Positions 43,245 through 53,375 of a DNA stretch of 64,000 nt are shown here, one piece after another. The DNA comes from Buxus sempervirens (lineage: Eukaryota > Streptophyta > Magnoliopsida > Buxales > Buxaceae), in contig OX387194.1 in the NCBI GenBank assembly GCA_947561395.2, positions 22,864,048-22,928,047 on the forward strand, in the 5' to 3' direction. Position 1 is the stretch's first letter, and every line of letters begins with the position of its first letter. Made by a program: the position numbers and the translations under genes. A model generated the notes under the pieces. The model ran no database searches. It was given only the letters and a program-made list of their open reading frames with translations, and was not told the DNA's origin.

Positions 43245-44420
43245 ATTTCCATGGTTTTATCTTGTTTTTACTCAATTTTTACAGTTTTGGATAGAACTTG
43301 TGCCTAATATTGTATCATTCATAACTTCATCATATGGATGAATTTTTGAATGATTTTTGTAGCATATGAAAAGTGAGGAGTCTAGTTTAATTCTGTAAAA
43401 TCTGAGCAATTTATATGGAGCCGATTGCTCACACCATTTGATTGAAATTGATGAGCCAGATCATCACAATTTGCTGTACTTGTCACTTTGATTGAGCACC
43501 AAAGGCTCATTTCAATTCCGTTTTGAGTGATTTTAATTCCTGAATCTTTCTTTATGAGTTTAATTTCAAATCCAATTAGCTTCATCAGTTTTCAATAAGA
43601 ATTGAGTTGTGTGTGCTTGATTGACTATGTACTGCTCAGTAGCAGATTACATAGTCAATCTGTGATCATGTGAGCATGTTTGGGAGTGTACACAAGCCAC
43701 AAATAGATGATATTTTGGGTGAGGCTTATGTCATTTGAAAGATGATGCCTCATATTTCATCCACACCAATTTTCGTGGATTTATATGGAGCTAATCTCCA
43801 CTAACAGGCTTTCAAAGTTGGTTGATTATCAATTTCTCTGTGATACATCAATAACTTTGAGCAACCACAACTCTCTTGTTTTAAATCGAATTTGGATGAA
43901 AATTTTACTGTATCTAGTACTCCATATAACCTTTCAAACGGCTTTGGATTCATTCAATTTGAGTTTAAAATAAGTGATTTATGATTGATTGAAAGTTTAT
44001 AGCTCAAATAGCTTATTCTTGTACTAATTTTTCCAAATTGGGTTTAATCAACTTTTCTTCAATTTTTGTCTTAATTTTTACTTTGATCATGAAGTTCTGA
44101 AGGTGATACATCCACAATAGAGTCCACAATCCATTGGACAACTCATGTGGAAAATCATACATGTGTTGGTTTACTTTTGCCTATTTTTGAATGATTTTTG
44201 TTTACAAGCAAGTATGTAGCATGAATAATCATATGACAACCATCTTGTATGGATGAATGGGGGTGCCTAATACCTTCCCCTACTCATAACCTAAGCCCCT
44301 TACCCTATCTTTGGACCAAACCTTAAATTACAGCTACTAATGGATAGTGGCGACTCCTGATTTTGTTGAATCCCGTGTGGTGTTTTGGAGGTCATCTAGG
44401 TGATTTTCCATGGTCCCACA
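43245..44420 (+). mobile_element. Old Ogre/TAT-like LTR, 3' end
   Basis: 44240-44420 matches, in reverse orientation, the end of the TR-GAG LTRs: GGTGCCTAATACCTTCCCC, then GTGGCGACTC, then AATCCCGTGTGGTG, ending CATGGTCCCACA at 44420. The left part is AT-rich and its start is not seen. The chromovirus whose LTR ends at 43244 may have inserted here. The frames at 43382-43585 and 43785-43973 are not convincing. Confidence 0.6.
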
Positions 44421-44469
44421 CAATTTATTCCATAACATAAGGAATGAAACCAGCAAAGTATAATTTAAT

Positions 44470-45290
44470 ATTTAAATCTACAACAAGAAAACTCTAGAAA
44501 GAGAGTGGAATGATCTAGAATGAGAAAAGCCAGAGAAGAAACTCTAGCTAGAGGAGGAATGCTCTAGATGGAGAAAAAGAATGTTCTAGAAAAAATTTTA
44601 GAGAGAGGAATGCTTTAAAGAGAAGACCTAGAGAGAAGGTTCTAGAGAGAGAAAACTCTAGAAAGAGAAGGGAAATACTCTAGAGAGAGAAAAGGGAACT
44701 ATATAAAGAAGAGAATGCTTTAGAGAAAAAATCTAGAGAAAATTCTAAAGAGAGAATTTTAGAGAGAGAAAACACTATAAAAAGAGAATCATATCATAAA
44801 AAGAAAATCTTCTAGAAAGAGAATTATAGAGAGAAAATTCTTTCTAGAGTGAAAATTTTCTAAAGAAAGAATTTCAGATAAATTAATGATTTAAAAGAGA
44901 AGATCTAGAGAAAAGGTTCTAGAGAGAGAAACTCTAGAAAGATAAGCAAAATGCTCTAGAGAGACAAGAAAGAAGAGAATGCTTTAAAGAAAGAAACTTT
45001 AGAGAAAATTCTAGATTGAAAATTTTCTAAAGAGAGAATTTTAGAGAGATAACCCTCTAGAAAGATAATCCTAGAGAGAAAAAATCTTCTAGATAGAGAA
45101 TTATAGATAGAAAAACTTATAAAGAGAATCATTTCAAGAGTGAAAATTCTCTAAAGAGAGAATTTTAGAGAGAAAACATTCTAGGAAAACAATCCAAAAG
45201 ACATAAAAACTTTTAGAAAGATAATTAAAGAGAGCAGAAAATCCAAGAGAGGGAAAATCATCTAGAAATAAAATTGAAAGAAAAGAAATA
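44470..45290. repeat. TCTAGA/GAGAGA low-complexity block
   Basis: More than 800 bp of purine-rich sequence built of TCTAGA, GAGAGA, GAAAA and AATTCT words in irregular order. It is non-coding. There is no fixed period, so it is degenerate or shuffled rather than a clean satellite. Confidence 0.88.
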
Positions 45291-45864
45291 AATAAAACTA
45301 GCATAAATTTAGTTCTAGTTATAGATAATTTTGATATATGTAAGCATTATGTAAAAAAAAGGAAAAAAATTTTGAATTCTATTATGCCAACCAAACAACT
45401 GAATTTCAATATATATGAATTGAAAATCATAAGATTTATAATTCATATGCATTGTAATTCACATGTAAACTTGAATTCATGCGATCCAAACGGACCCTTA
45501 TTAATTAGGGATTTTGTTTTATATTTGATTTTTTTTTTCTACTTCTACTTTTCCTCAAACTTTTCTACTTTTCCTCAAACTTTTCCTCTAAAAGTTGAAT
45601 GTCAGAGCGTTGAAAGTGACGTCTACATGTGTCTATCTTCTAGTAAGAGAGAGATACCGGCCAACAAACTTTCTTAATATTGGAGCCTAAAAATCTTTAG
45701 CACGGTTTGTGGGATTCATCTGGCTAATTATGATGCTTCCATTGTTGAATCATTGTTAAATAATCCTAGAGCTGAAACTTAATGATTGCAAAAGCGAATG
45801 AAATGTTCTTAGTGTAGAGGGAAAAGACTCTTTATTATTTTGATGTCCCGGCGAGCATAGCTAT
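45291..45864. other. Unassigned DNA
   Basis: No gene is supported. A phrase CATGCGATCCAAACGGACCC at 45480-45499 looks like a MITE end, but I cannot find its partner. Confidence 0.4.
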
Positions 45865-46600
45865 TGTGCGCACCTAAAACCTGGCCTAGATCGCACACCG
45901 GGCGCACCTTCAATGCGTGCCTCGGGACATTCGGAGTCGCCACTACCTGAGAGTGCAGGCAGACACGGATTTGCCCTATTCGGGTCTAAGTCTGGTCTGC
46001 AGCTTATTAGAGATCTAGTTAAGTCCTCGGTTACGTCCGGGAAAGTCCTAAGACACCCCGGCCCGCCCCGTCGGTTTGACGGGTCCCTCGGGTCTCCCTG
46101 GTTTTTTTGAGTCAATTTCACCCTTCCTAGACCAGCATGCTGATTTGTTAGGTCTGGCGGGGCCCGCTGGAGGTGTGGGTCCCTTTTTATTTGATTTTAT
46201 CTTTTTTATTTATTTAAGTGAAGTGGGTCAGACCCGGGTCCCGTTGGAAGACCCGTGGGTTGCCATGGTTGGGCCTTGGGCCCGGTTGGGTTATTGGGTA
46301 ACCCACTTGGTTATTTTATTAAGTTTTATTTATTTACAATTTTAGTTTGGGCTTAGTGGGCTTGGAATGGGCCCATTAGCCAAAGTCCAGTGGCCTTGGC
46401 CTGTTTATAGAAAACAGGCCTGGTATGGGCCAGTCAAAAGTGGGCCCCACAAGTGGGCCAAAGGGGTCTTGATGGGCCCAAAGTCCAAAAATGGGCTTAA
46501 GATAGCCCAAATGGTTAAAGGGGGTGGTTCAAGCCGGCTTAGGCCGGATCAAGTCAAACCGGACCAAGAAATTACACTTTTTACATTATTTTTATGTCTG

Positions 46601-46705
46601 CCCGTGTTTTCTCTACGGTCCGCCTTGACCGTGAATTAATTACGGTCTCCCGTGTCCGTGAATCGAACACGGTCCAGGCTGGACCGACCTGAGTTTACGG
46701 GCACG
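46601..46705. repeat. CCGTG/CACGG palindrome module in solo LTR
   Basis: Several inverted pairs such as GACCGTGAATTAATTACGGTC (46629-46649) and CCGTGAATCGAACACGG (46655-46671). It is a divergent relative of the CCCGTA module. Confidence 0.7.
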
Positions 46706-47520
46706 ACTTGGTTTGCATGTTTGCTGCCGATTTCAATCTGGATCAGTTCCGTGGCTTTCTTGGGACCTCCAATGGCTTCTGCTCTCCTCCCATGTTTTAC
46801 ATTTTCTTCATTTGGCTTATAAAGCCATTTCTTCTCTTTTCACTTTCTTTGGGGTCATGGGCTACCTTCTTCTTTTTGTTTGCTCAAGCAACCATAGCCA
46901 TCATTAAGGGGGGAAAAGGGGAGATTACAGGGAATATCAGATGTTAAAAAAACCTTCAATCTTCTTCCCACAATGACGATCAAATGGGATTAAGTTCACT
47001 TTTTGAGGCATTTTAGATAACCTTTTGTTATCAAGTCCCCTTTTTGCATGAGAAGGATTACTTTTGTATGCAATTCCTTATTACATACAACACTCAAAAA
47101 CATGTTAGATGTAGCATATAATGACAAGAAGTAGTGAATAAGAGAAGAATGAAATCAAAATTCACTTTAATTCAAAAGAGGACATACTTACAATGTAGTT
47201 GATTGTTTGATTGATGTTTTGGTTCTCCGGAAATTTGAGCAGCGCTTCCGCGTCCTCCGAGAATTCTTAAAATGATGTGGAAAGGGTCTGGTTAAGTTCC
47301 TCAATCCAAGAAGTTGAGGAGTCAAAATTTAGACAAGGTTTTGGGTGTTTGAGCATGGTTTTGGGGTGAAAAGGGTATTTTGGACATTATATTGGCTTGG
47401 GTAGGGTGGTGGCAATTGGGCAGGACTTGGCCGTGGGAAGCACCAGGGGGGAAAGGGGGTAGGCCAGAGGAGAGGGCTTGTTCCAAATGAGGGGGGTGGC
47501 CTCTCTATTTATAGGCAAAA

Positions 47521-47745
47521 TTTCCGTGCCCGTACTTGAAATACGGGCATGCCTTGCCCGTACTTCAAGTACGGGCGTGCCTTGCCCGTAATTCAAATAC
47601 GGGCGAAAAACGAATATTTGCAATTATCGCAAATTCGGCCGTACGGGACGCGTGTCCCGCCGTACAGCGACGCGTGTTTCCTTCTAGAAGCATGCCCGTA
47701 CTTCAAATACGGGCATGCCTTGCCCGTAATACAAATACGGTCCAG
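47521..47745. repeat. Dense GCCCGTA...TACGGGC palindrome array
   Basis: Five inverted repeats, with starts near 47528, 47558, 47586, 47692 and 47721, share outer arms GCCCGTA/TACGGGC (the last ends TACGGTC) around variable centres such as CTTGAAA, CTTCAAG and ATTCAAA. CATGCCTT or CGTGCCTT links them. A GTACGGGACGCG/CGCGT segment lies between groups. Directly upstream of the LTR TATA box. Confidence 0.92.
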
Positions 47746-48302
47746 CACGTTTTAAAAATGTTTGGATTTCAAATCTTTATTCAATTTGGTTTTTTGCAAG
47801 ATTTACATTCGATTTTATGATTATTTTATTATATAAACGAGATTCCTTTATTAAAATATTATTAAACACTTTTATCTTATTTATTTTATTGGTTTAGTCC
47901 ATTTTTGCTGCCTTTTTGCCACATGGGCAGTTTTTTCTGAAATTTCAACTGCTCATAACTTCTTCATTCGGTGTCCGATTTCAGCAAATTTGGTGTCGTT
48001 GGAATCAGCTCGGAACACACTATCCACTGGGATCAAATTGGGTAGTTGAATTGGGGTCGAGCAAAAAGTCAACTTTCGCTCCCCCAAAAGTTTGACCGGC
48101 TCATAACTTCCTCATCCGGACTCCGATTCTGGCAAACTTGGTTGCGTTAGAACCGTGTCGAAATGCTCTTTTTGATGAGAGGAAGTTTGATGGTCAAATT
48201 CACTTGAATCAAAAGTCAATTTTTTGGCCCCTCAGGGTTTGACTTTTTTATTGAAATTTTCATTTTCTTCATTTTTTGGGGTGCAAAAATCAGGTGCTAA
48301 CA

Positions 48303-49019
48303 GCTATCTCCAGGGCTGGTACATTACCCAAAAAAAAAATATCTTGATCGCTAGTAGCCTCATACCGGAAGGAAGGTAATGAAATCGTAGATGCTACTAT
48401 GTATAGCATTTCACAGGTCTTACCTGACACATTTGCAAGAATGAAAAAACACTGACCGTGCTCCACATGACAGCATCTCATGGCCATAGCAATCTATAAT
48501 GGAGTCAAGTATTACAAACGATGTCTTCCCTAAAGAAAGCAAATTTCCTTGAATTATGTCACCAGAAAATAAAAATTAATTAATTAGCGTTTTTGCCAAG
48601 TTGCTGTAAAAGGCAAATGGTGCTAGTTTGTCCGAGGTGGTATTTCCTCTCAACATAAAAAAAATTTTTTTTTCTTTTTGAGTTATAAAAAAAGTTTAGA
48701 GCTTAGTGTTTTTGGCTAGCTGAAATGTGAAATTAGATATCTAAGCGGTTATAGCTGGGTGGGCTAGGTTGTGCTCAGGCTTTTAGGTGTATTAATTGGA
48801 TGGACTGATCATCAAGACACAAGCCCGATGTTCGGACTTGGCAAGCTTGGACAAAGACTGCTATGGCTCATATATGAACTCTAGCCCACCAGTCCGAACC
48901 CACCCAAACCCGCCCAATAATCATCCCTAACTGCATATGTGCAGAACATGTGTGTGCTCAAAGTAGACGATGAAACAAGGATGGCACTAGACTTTTCTTT
49001 TTTGGTTTTTTTTCCTCTT
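48303..49019. other. Unassigned, possibly genic DNA
   Basis: Before the solo LTR inserted, this joined directly to 45859 and leftwards. A 65-codon minus frame (48487-48290) contains a good splice donor-like CAG/GTAAGACC near 48420, but I recognise no protein. An A-run and T-run lie at 48330 and 48660. Nothing else is supported. Confidence 0.35.
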
Positions 49020-49022
49020 TAG

Positions 49023-49668
49023 ACTGTGTTTGGAGCCTTGGATTTGGGGAGAAAAGAAAAGAAAGCTAAAAAGGAAAAGAAAAGAAGAGAAAAAAAAAAA
49101 GAAAATCAGTATTTTTCTTTTCTTTTCCAATGTTTGGATGAAATGAGAAGAATAGAAAAATATATTTTAGTAAGATGATCGGTTAGGGTGGTGAGCAAGT
49201 GAGACTAGGCAGGTGCTGGTAGGGTTAGTGGGGTAACAGTGAGGCGGCGGTGATGATGGTGGTGGGTGGCGGTGGGTGTTGGTGGGTAGTGGTGGCGGCT
49301 AGTGTGGGTGGTGGTGGTTGGCGGTGGTGGGTGGTGGGCAGTGGTGGCAAATGATGGTGGTGGTGGTGGTGGTGGGTGGTGGTGGTCAGCGATGGTGGTG
49401 GCGGTCAGCGATGGTGGTGGCGGGCGATGGTGGATGGTGTTAGTGGTGGGCTGGGTGGGTGGTGTGAATAATGACAAGTGATGATGAATTTTCTTTTCTT
49501 TCAAAATTCTTAGCTTTTTGGATAAAAAATTTTTTACATTGGAAAGAAAGAGGGAGAGAAAATTTGAAAAGAAAATCTCGTTTTCCTTCATTTAAACCAA
49601 ACAAGAGAAAAGAAAATTTTCACATTTTCTTTTCTTTTTTCCCCAAATCCAGGGTTCCAAACACAACC
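49023..49668. mobile_element. Tourist-like MITE, TSD TTA
   Basis: The left end GACTGTGTTTGGAGCCTTGG and right end (reversed) GGTTGTGTTTGGAACCCTGG are inverted repeats running on into GATTTGGGGA and AAAAGAAAAG-rich arms. TTA flanks both sides (49020-49022, 49669-49671). No transposase. Confidence 0.75.
49180..49465. repeat. GGTGG minisatellite inside the MITE
   Basis: Irregular GGTGGTGGGTGGCGGT repeats on the plus strand. On the minus strand it translates as a Pro/His-rich 128-codon frame that is an artefact of the repeat. Confidence 0.9.
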
Positions 49669-49675
49669 TTAAGGA

Positions 49676-49849
49676 CGGAATGTGGACTGTACAGCCTCTA
49701 TCTACACTTTTATTTACAGCATTGAAGGAGTGCCGTTCAATGTGGGTCCTACACAAAAAATAAAAACTAAAAAATGACCAATAAGTGAACGGCATCCTAT
49801 ATATGCTGCAGATAACATTGTAGATAGAGGCTGCACAGTCCCTCATCCA
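49676..49849. mobile_element. Mutator-like MITE, 9-bp TSD
   Basis: Inverted ends of about 30 bp share GGACTGTxCAGCCTCTATCT, continuing loosely to 60 bp. Flanks ccttaagga (49667-49675) and ctttaagga (49850-49858) match at eight of nine bases. It abuts the Tourist-like MITE. Confidence 0.65.
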
Positions 49850-49889
49850 CTTTAAGGAGGGCATTAGCAGTATCGTTGCATGTTAAATG

Positions 49890-50225
49890 GTGAACGCATT
49901 TTCTCTAATTCTAAAATCCAATGGTACCATAATATCACTGGCTAGGATGTGTGTTGGGGTATGGGCCCCTATTGAAACGGGCATCCATCCATCCATTTCA
50001 TGTTAGTACCATGGACCGAGTGGTACCGGAAGAAACAGTCTCTTAAATGGCACACCACCCTTGTATGAATGCATTTTTTCTGGTCCAATACGATGGTACC
50101 ATGATACCACCATCTGAGAGGGTGGTTTGGGGTGTGGGGCCCTCCTCTTGAAGTCGGGCATTCATACATCCGTTTCCCGTGGTGGTACAAGGGAAAGTGA
50201 TCTCCGCTTGTAAATACATAATCAC
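49890..50225. repeat. Diverged direct duplication, ~173-bp period
   Basis: 49893-50045 and 50066-50220 share, in order, GCATTTT, ATGGTACCAT, GGTTTGGGGTGTGGGGCCC-like and CATCCATTTC phrases. Two old tandem copies, non-coding. Confidence 0.65.
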
Positions 50226-50398
50226 GTACATACATTTCAAATGAAAAAAAAAAATCTAACCAAAACAATATATTTTATTTAAAAATATTATTCAATAATA
50301 AAATAAATTTTATTTAAAGGCTTATTTGTCCAACAATATCAATTAAAAAATGGGAATATCCCCCAACCAACCTTGACAAAGTTAGAAGTGGGTTTTAT

Positions 50399-50541
50399 TT
50401 AAAGCGGACTTCTATAGGTTGGCTTAGGAGTCACCAAAACCGTTCCATTCTCATGCATAGGGTCAGCACAAAACCAAACAACAGGAGTACCGGTAGGTCT
50501 CCCCACAAAGTCCAAGTGAACCTCTTGGCAGTTATTTGCGT
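50399..50541 (-). CDS. Candidate terminal exon of an unidentified host gene
   Basis: On the minus strand an acceptor-like TTTGTTCTCTAG ends at 50542. It is followed by about 46 open codons, including CQEVHLDFVGRPTGTP and ADPMHENGTVLVTP, and a TAA at 50399-50401. Composition is protein-like and unlike the AT-rich surroundings, and the frame opens right at the acceptor (phase 1). I do not recognise the protein. No upstream exon was identified within several kilobases to the right, so it may be a gene-fragment relic rather than a working gene. Confidence 0.45.
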
Positions 50542-51953
50542 CTAGAGAACAAAGAACTCAATGGCAATTTTCAATATTCTGATATAGCTACACAATATTT
50601 TATTTGAATTTATTGAAATAAAGTTACTGGAATTTCTTGAAATCTTTCCCCTTATACACGTTATCTGCTTCAAGTCATAGTTTGGTTGCTCATCCCTTGA
50701 ATATTAAAAAGAATAAAAAATAAGCAGTATAAACCTCCACACTGATACTGATGCACATGTATGCTTGGTTGGCTGCACCTGAATAATTGAAGGATTTTAA
50801 ATGATCTTAACTGTCACATGAATCAATCAAAGCAATAAATATACATTATTGGCTTTGGGTCGATGATCCCCCAACCTTTTCTCCTAATTTTTCGCTTACA
50901 CATGTCATTTTTTATTCAAGTTATTGTCCCACATGATATTATTATTAATATTGTAGTAACCAATTAACAAGTGAGTTTGAAAATAAATCTTAGCATTTTG
51001 ATACTAAACAACAATAGGGGTGCAAATATATTGGGCCCATCAACCAACCAAAGTCTAGTCTTTTGGAATTCAGCATGCCCACGGCTCAATATTGTTCTAG
51101 AAAAATCTTTTTATATTTTATTTCATTCCGATCGAAAGTAATTTAGGTTGTTGTTATAATTAAGAAATAAAAGTAATTTAGGTTGTTGTTATAATTAAGA
51201 AATAAACATGTACATTTCTAGAATATTTATAATAATAGAAAGCTTTAGAATTTCCAGTCAAGAAGAAAAAAGAGAAAATAATTATAAGCAAGTAAATTTT
51301 TGAAAGACCAACACCAAAGGGCAAGGGGTGTAAATTAACTTCATGGATGGTTGTTAAGATGGCAATAAAGCCTCTGAAAAAAAATTATCTTTGCTACTTT
51401 TAAATCATCTAATATACCCCTTTTTTTAGGTTTGAAATCGTCTATTGCCTTTTACTACAATTGTCCCTACAATTTTATTGAGATTGTGCCACCTAGAGCA
51501 TCTCAGTCAGCTTTTCTCAATAAGAAAATTTTCTTTACTTTTGTCAAAAGCAAAATTGCTGCAACCATTTGATGTTACACATGACAATATCTCATTAGGA
51601 CTATAAGGATAGCTGGAGTAAAATGCAACAAACGATTTCATCCCCTTTGTTTAAAATATGAGTCTTAGTTTTTTTTTTTCTAAAAGTAAAATTATAATTA
51701 GAGTGAGGGTTGTTTAGTATTGAGAAAATTGATGTATATCTTTGTCCTTTGCCCTTTACTGTGAACTATTTAAATTGACCACATCATTGTCCACAAAAAA
51801 ATTGTGCTTTATTAGGCAGAATAAAATCTTCTGTAATGCTTAATTTACTGCATTGCATGTGGAACATCTCATAATCAATGTTTTTTTTATTGTTATAAAT
51901 ATTTTATATAGGGTCCACTTAAAAAACACTGACCATAATATACTTCACATGTA
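50542..51953. other. AT-rich unassigned DNA
   Basis: No gene or element is supported. It may include intron sequence of the candidate gene ending at 50399. It contains one small tandem duplication (51137-51206). Confidence 0.4.
51137..51206. repeat. Perfect 35-bp tandem duplication
   Basis: AAGTAATTTAGGTTGTTGTT... occurs twice head to tail with no difference seen, so it is a recent slippage event. Confidence 0.9.
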
Positions 51954-51961
51954 GGAGCATC

Positions 51962-52993
51962 TAGGCATGCGCGGCGGGCCGGCCCGGCACGGCCCGGCAC
52001 GCCTCAGGCGTGCTCGGGCGGGCCGCGGGCCAGCCGTGCCGCGGGCCTGACGTGCCGCGGGCCTGGCGGGCCGCGGCACGCTAGGCCCATTTGCCTAAAA
52101 CCCCAGCCCGGCACGGCACGCCCCAGCAGGCGTGCCGTGCCGGGCCTAGCCCGCCGGGCCGGCGGGCCGCCGGCGGGCCTGGCGGGCCAGGTCCTAAACT
52201 TGATTTTTTTTTAAAAATAAAGAAAAAATTCAAAAAAATCACCAAAAAATCCAAAAAAATCATTAAAAAATTCTGAAAAATATTTTTATTATTCACAAAA
52301 TTGTTTTACACATATTTAGATAGATTTTGCTCAAAAAAAATATAAATTACACCAATTAAAGACTTAAAGTAGTCTAATTAAAAACCATGGATTTAACAAA
52401 TATATTTAATTAGAGATTTTATAACAGTTTTTTCGGCTTATTTATACTTAGTTATTTTCTTAGCTTTAAATGATTATATAAGAGTTTCAACAATCATGGA
52501 AATCCTTAATTTTTAGGTAAAATATTTTAATTATGATATTATTGTTGCAAGAAATCAATCTGTCCTGGTGGTTAAAGAGATAGGTTTTCAACCTATTGGA
52601 CAAGGTTCAAGTCTTGTTATTAACAATTTTTGGGCTATTTAAATTAATTGGGCTTGCTGGCACGTGGGCCTGCCATTGGAGCGTGCCCAGCGGGCCCGCA
52701 CGCGGGCCAGCCCGTCTGGGCGCGCGGGCCAGCCCGTTTAGGCACGCGCAGCCCGCGCCGTGCGCGGGCCCGGGCCAGCACGCGAGCCCGCGTGCCACGG
52801 CCCGCGTGCCGCGTGCCCTGGCGGGCCGTGCCCAAACGGGCCGTGCCCCCAGGGCCCTAGGCCCGGCACGGCACGCCCCAGTGGGCGGGCCGTGCCGTGC
52901 CAGGCCCGTGGCGTGCCCGGGCCAGCCCAGGCACGCCACAGGCGTGCCGGGCCGTGCCGTGCTCGGGCCGGCACGGCCCGTTGCTCATCCCTA
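51962..52993. mobile_element. GC-rich non-autonomous hAT element, TSD ggagcatc
   Basis: Ends TAGGCATGCGC and (reversed right end) TAGGGATGAGCAAC are hAT-like. The perfect 8-bp duplication ggagcatc is at 51954-51961 and 52994-53001. Both arms are extremely GC-rich, made of GGCCGGCACGGCC-type words with strong self-palindromes. An example is the 16-bp arms at 52118-52155 around CCAGCA. The middle (52200-52650) is very AT-rich and holds a tRNA-like stretch. No transposase; the frames in the arms (52596-53011) are artefacts of GC content. Confidence 0.93.
52560..52616 (+). other. tRNA-like stretch inside hAT element
   Basis: TGTCCTGGTGGTTAAAGAG resembles a box A/D-arm, ATAGG-TTTTCAA-CCTAT forms an anticodon-like arm with a 7-base loop, and ACAAG...CTTGT encloses GTTCAAGT, like box B. 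There is no acceptor stem, so it is not a tRNA gene. Confidence 0.5.
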
Positions 52994-53174
52994 GGAGCAT
53001 CTCACGCCTAAAACACTTGCATTGCAAAAGATTTCAACAATTATTATGCAACTAAAGCTAATGAGACGTACGAGTGCCTTTCACCCCATACTTGACAAAT
53101 TCATAAATTGGTTATGGTACACTTAATGTACACAAAAGTACATTTATCCTTATTCAACCCATTCAATATAAAAG

Positions 53175-53375
53175 TTGTATATATTTGACTGTCTGGCTTG
53201 TTGACATAACCTTTAAATATTTCGAAAAGTTGTTACGTAAGAAATTGTTGATTCATCTCTCTCTCTACTGTACATGTTTGACTGTCTGGCTTGTTGACGT
53301 GACCTTTAAATACTTTCAAAAGCTTTTATATAAGAAATTGTTGGTTCAACCTTCTCTCTCTCTCCTTCCTGTGGA
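53175..53375. repeat. Diverged ~105-bp tandem duplication
   Basis: TTTGACTGTCTGGCTTGTTGAC, CCTTTAAATA, AGAAATTGTTG and CTCTCTCTCT recur in order in two copies (53177-53265 and 53278-53370). Confidence 0.8.

Larger units (their letters stand above)
45865..48302 (-). mobile_element. Solo LTR of the A/B/C family, TSD gctat
   Basis: It runs from TGTGCGCACC at 45865 to CAGGTGCTAACA at 48302 (plus strand), with a perfect duplication gctat at 45860-45864 and 48303-48307. Length is 2438 bp. Promoter parts on the minus strand: TATA CTATAAATAG near 47507-47516 with a dense palindrome array upstream at 47521-47745. No coding sequence was found; frames at 46076-46947 and 47387-47820 are by-products of repeats. 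Confidence 0.93.

Noticed and set aside
45375..45499. MITE ending CGATCCAAACGGACCC
   Set aside because: The possible partner at 45385 is a direct, not inverted, match and no duplication is seen.
48742..48930. hAT-like element (TAGCTGGGTGGGC ... ATCATCCCTA)
   Set aside because: The ends are weakly inverted and flanks agcggtta and actgcata do not match well enough for an 8-bp duplication.
49205..49591. 128-codon Pro/His-rich minus ORF
   Set aside because: Translation of the GGTGG minisatellite inside a MITE.
52560..52616. Functional tRNA gene
   Set aside because: No acceptor stem and no CCA-compatible 3' end; kept only as tRNA-like.
52596..53011. Several overlapping Arg/Pro/Ala-rich ORFs on both strands
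   Set aside because: They come from GC-rich repeats of a hAT element in which stop codons are rare; no codon bias or domain.
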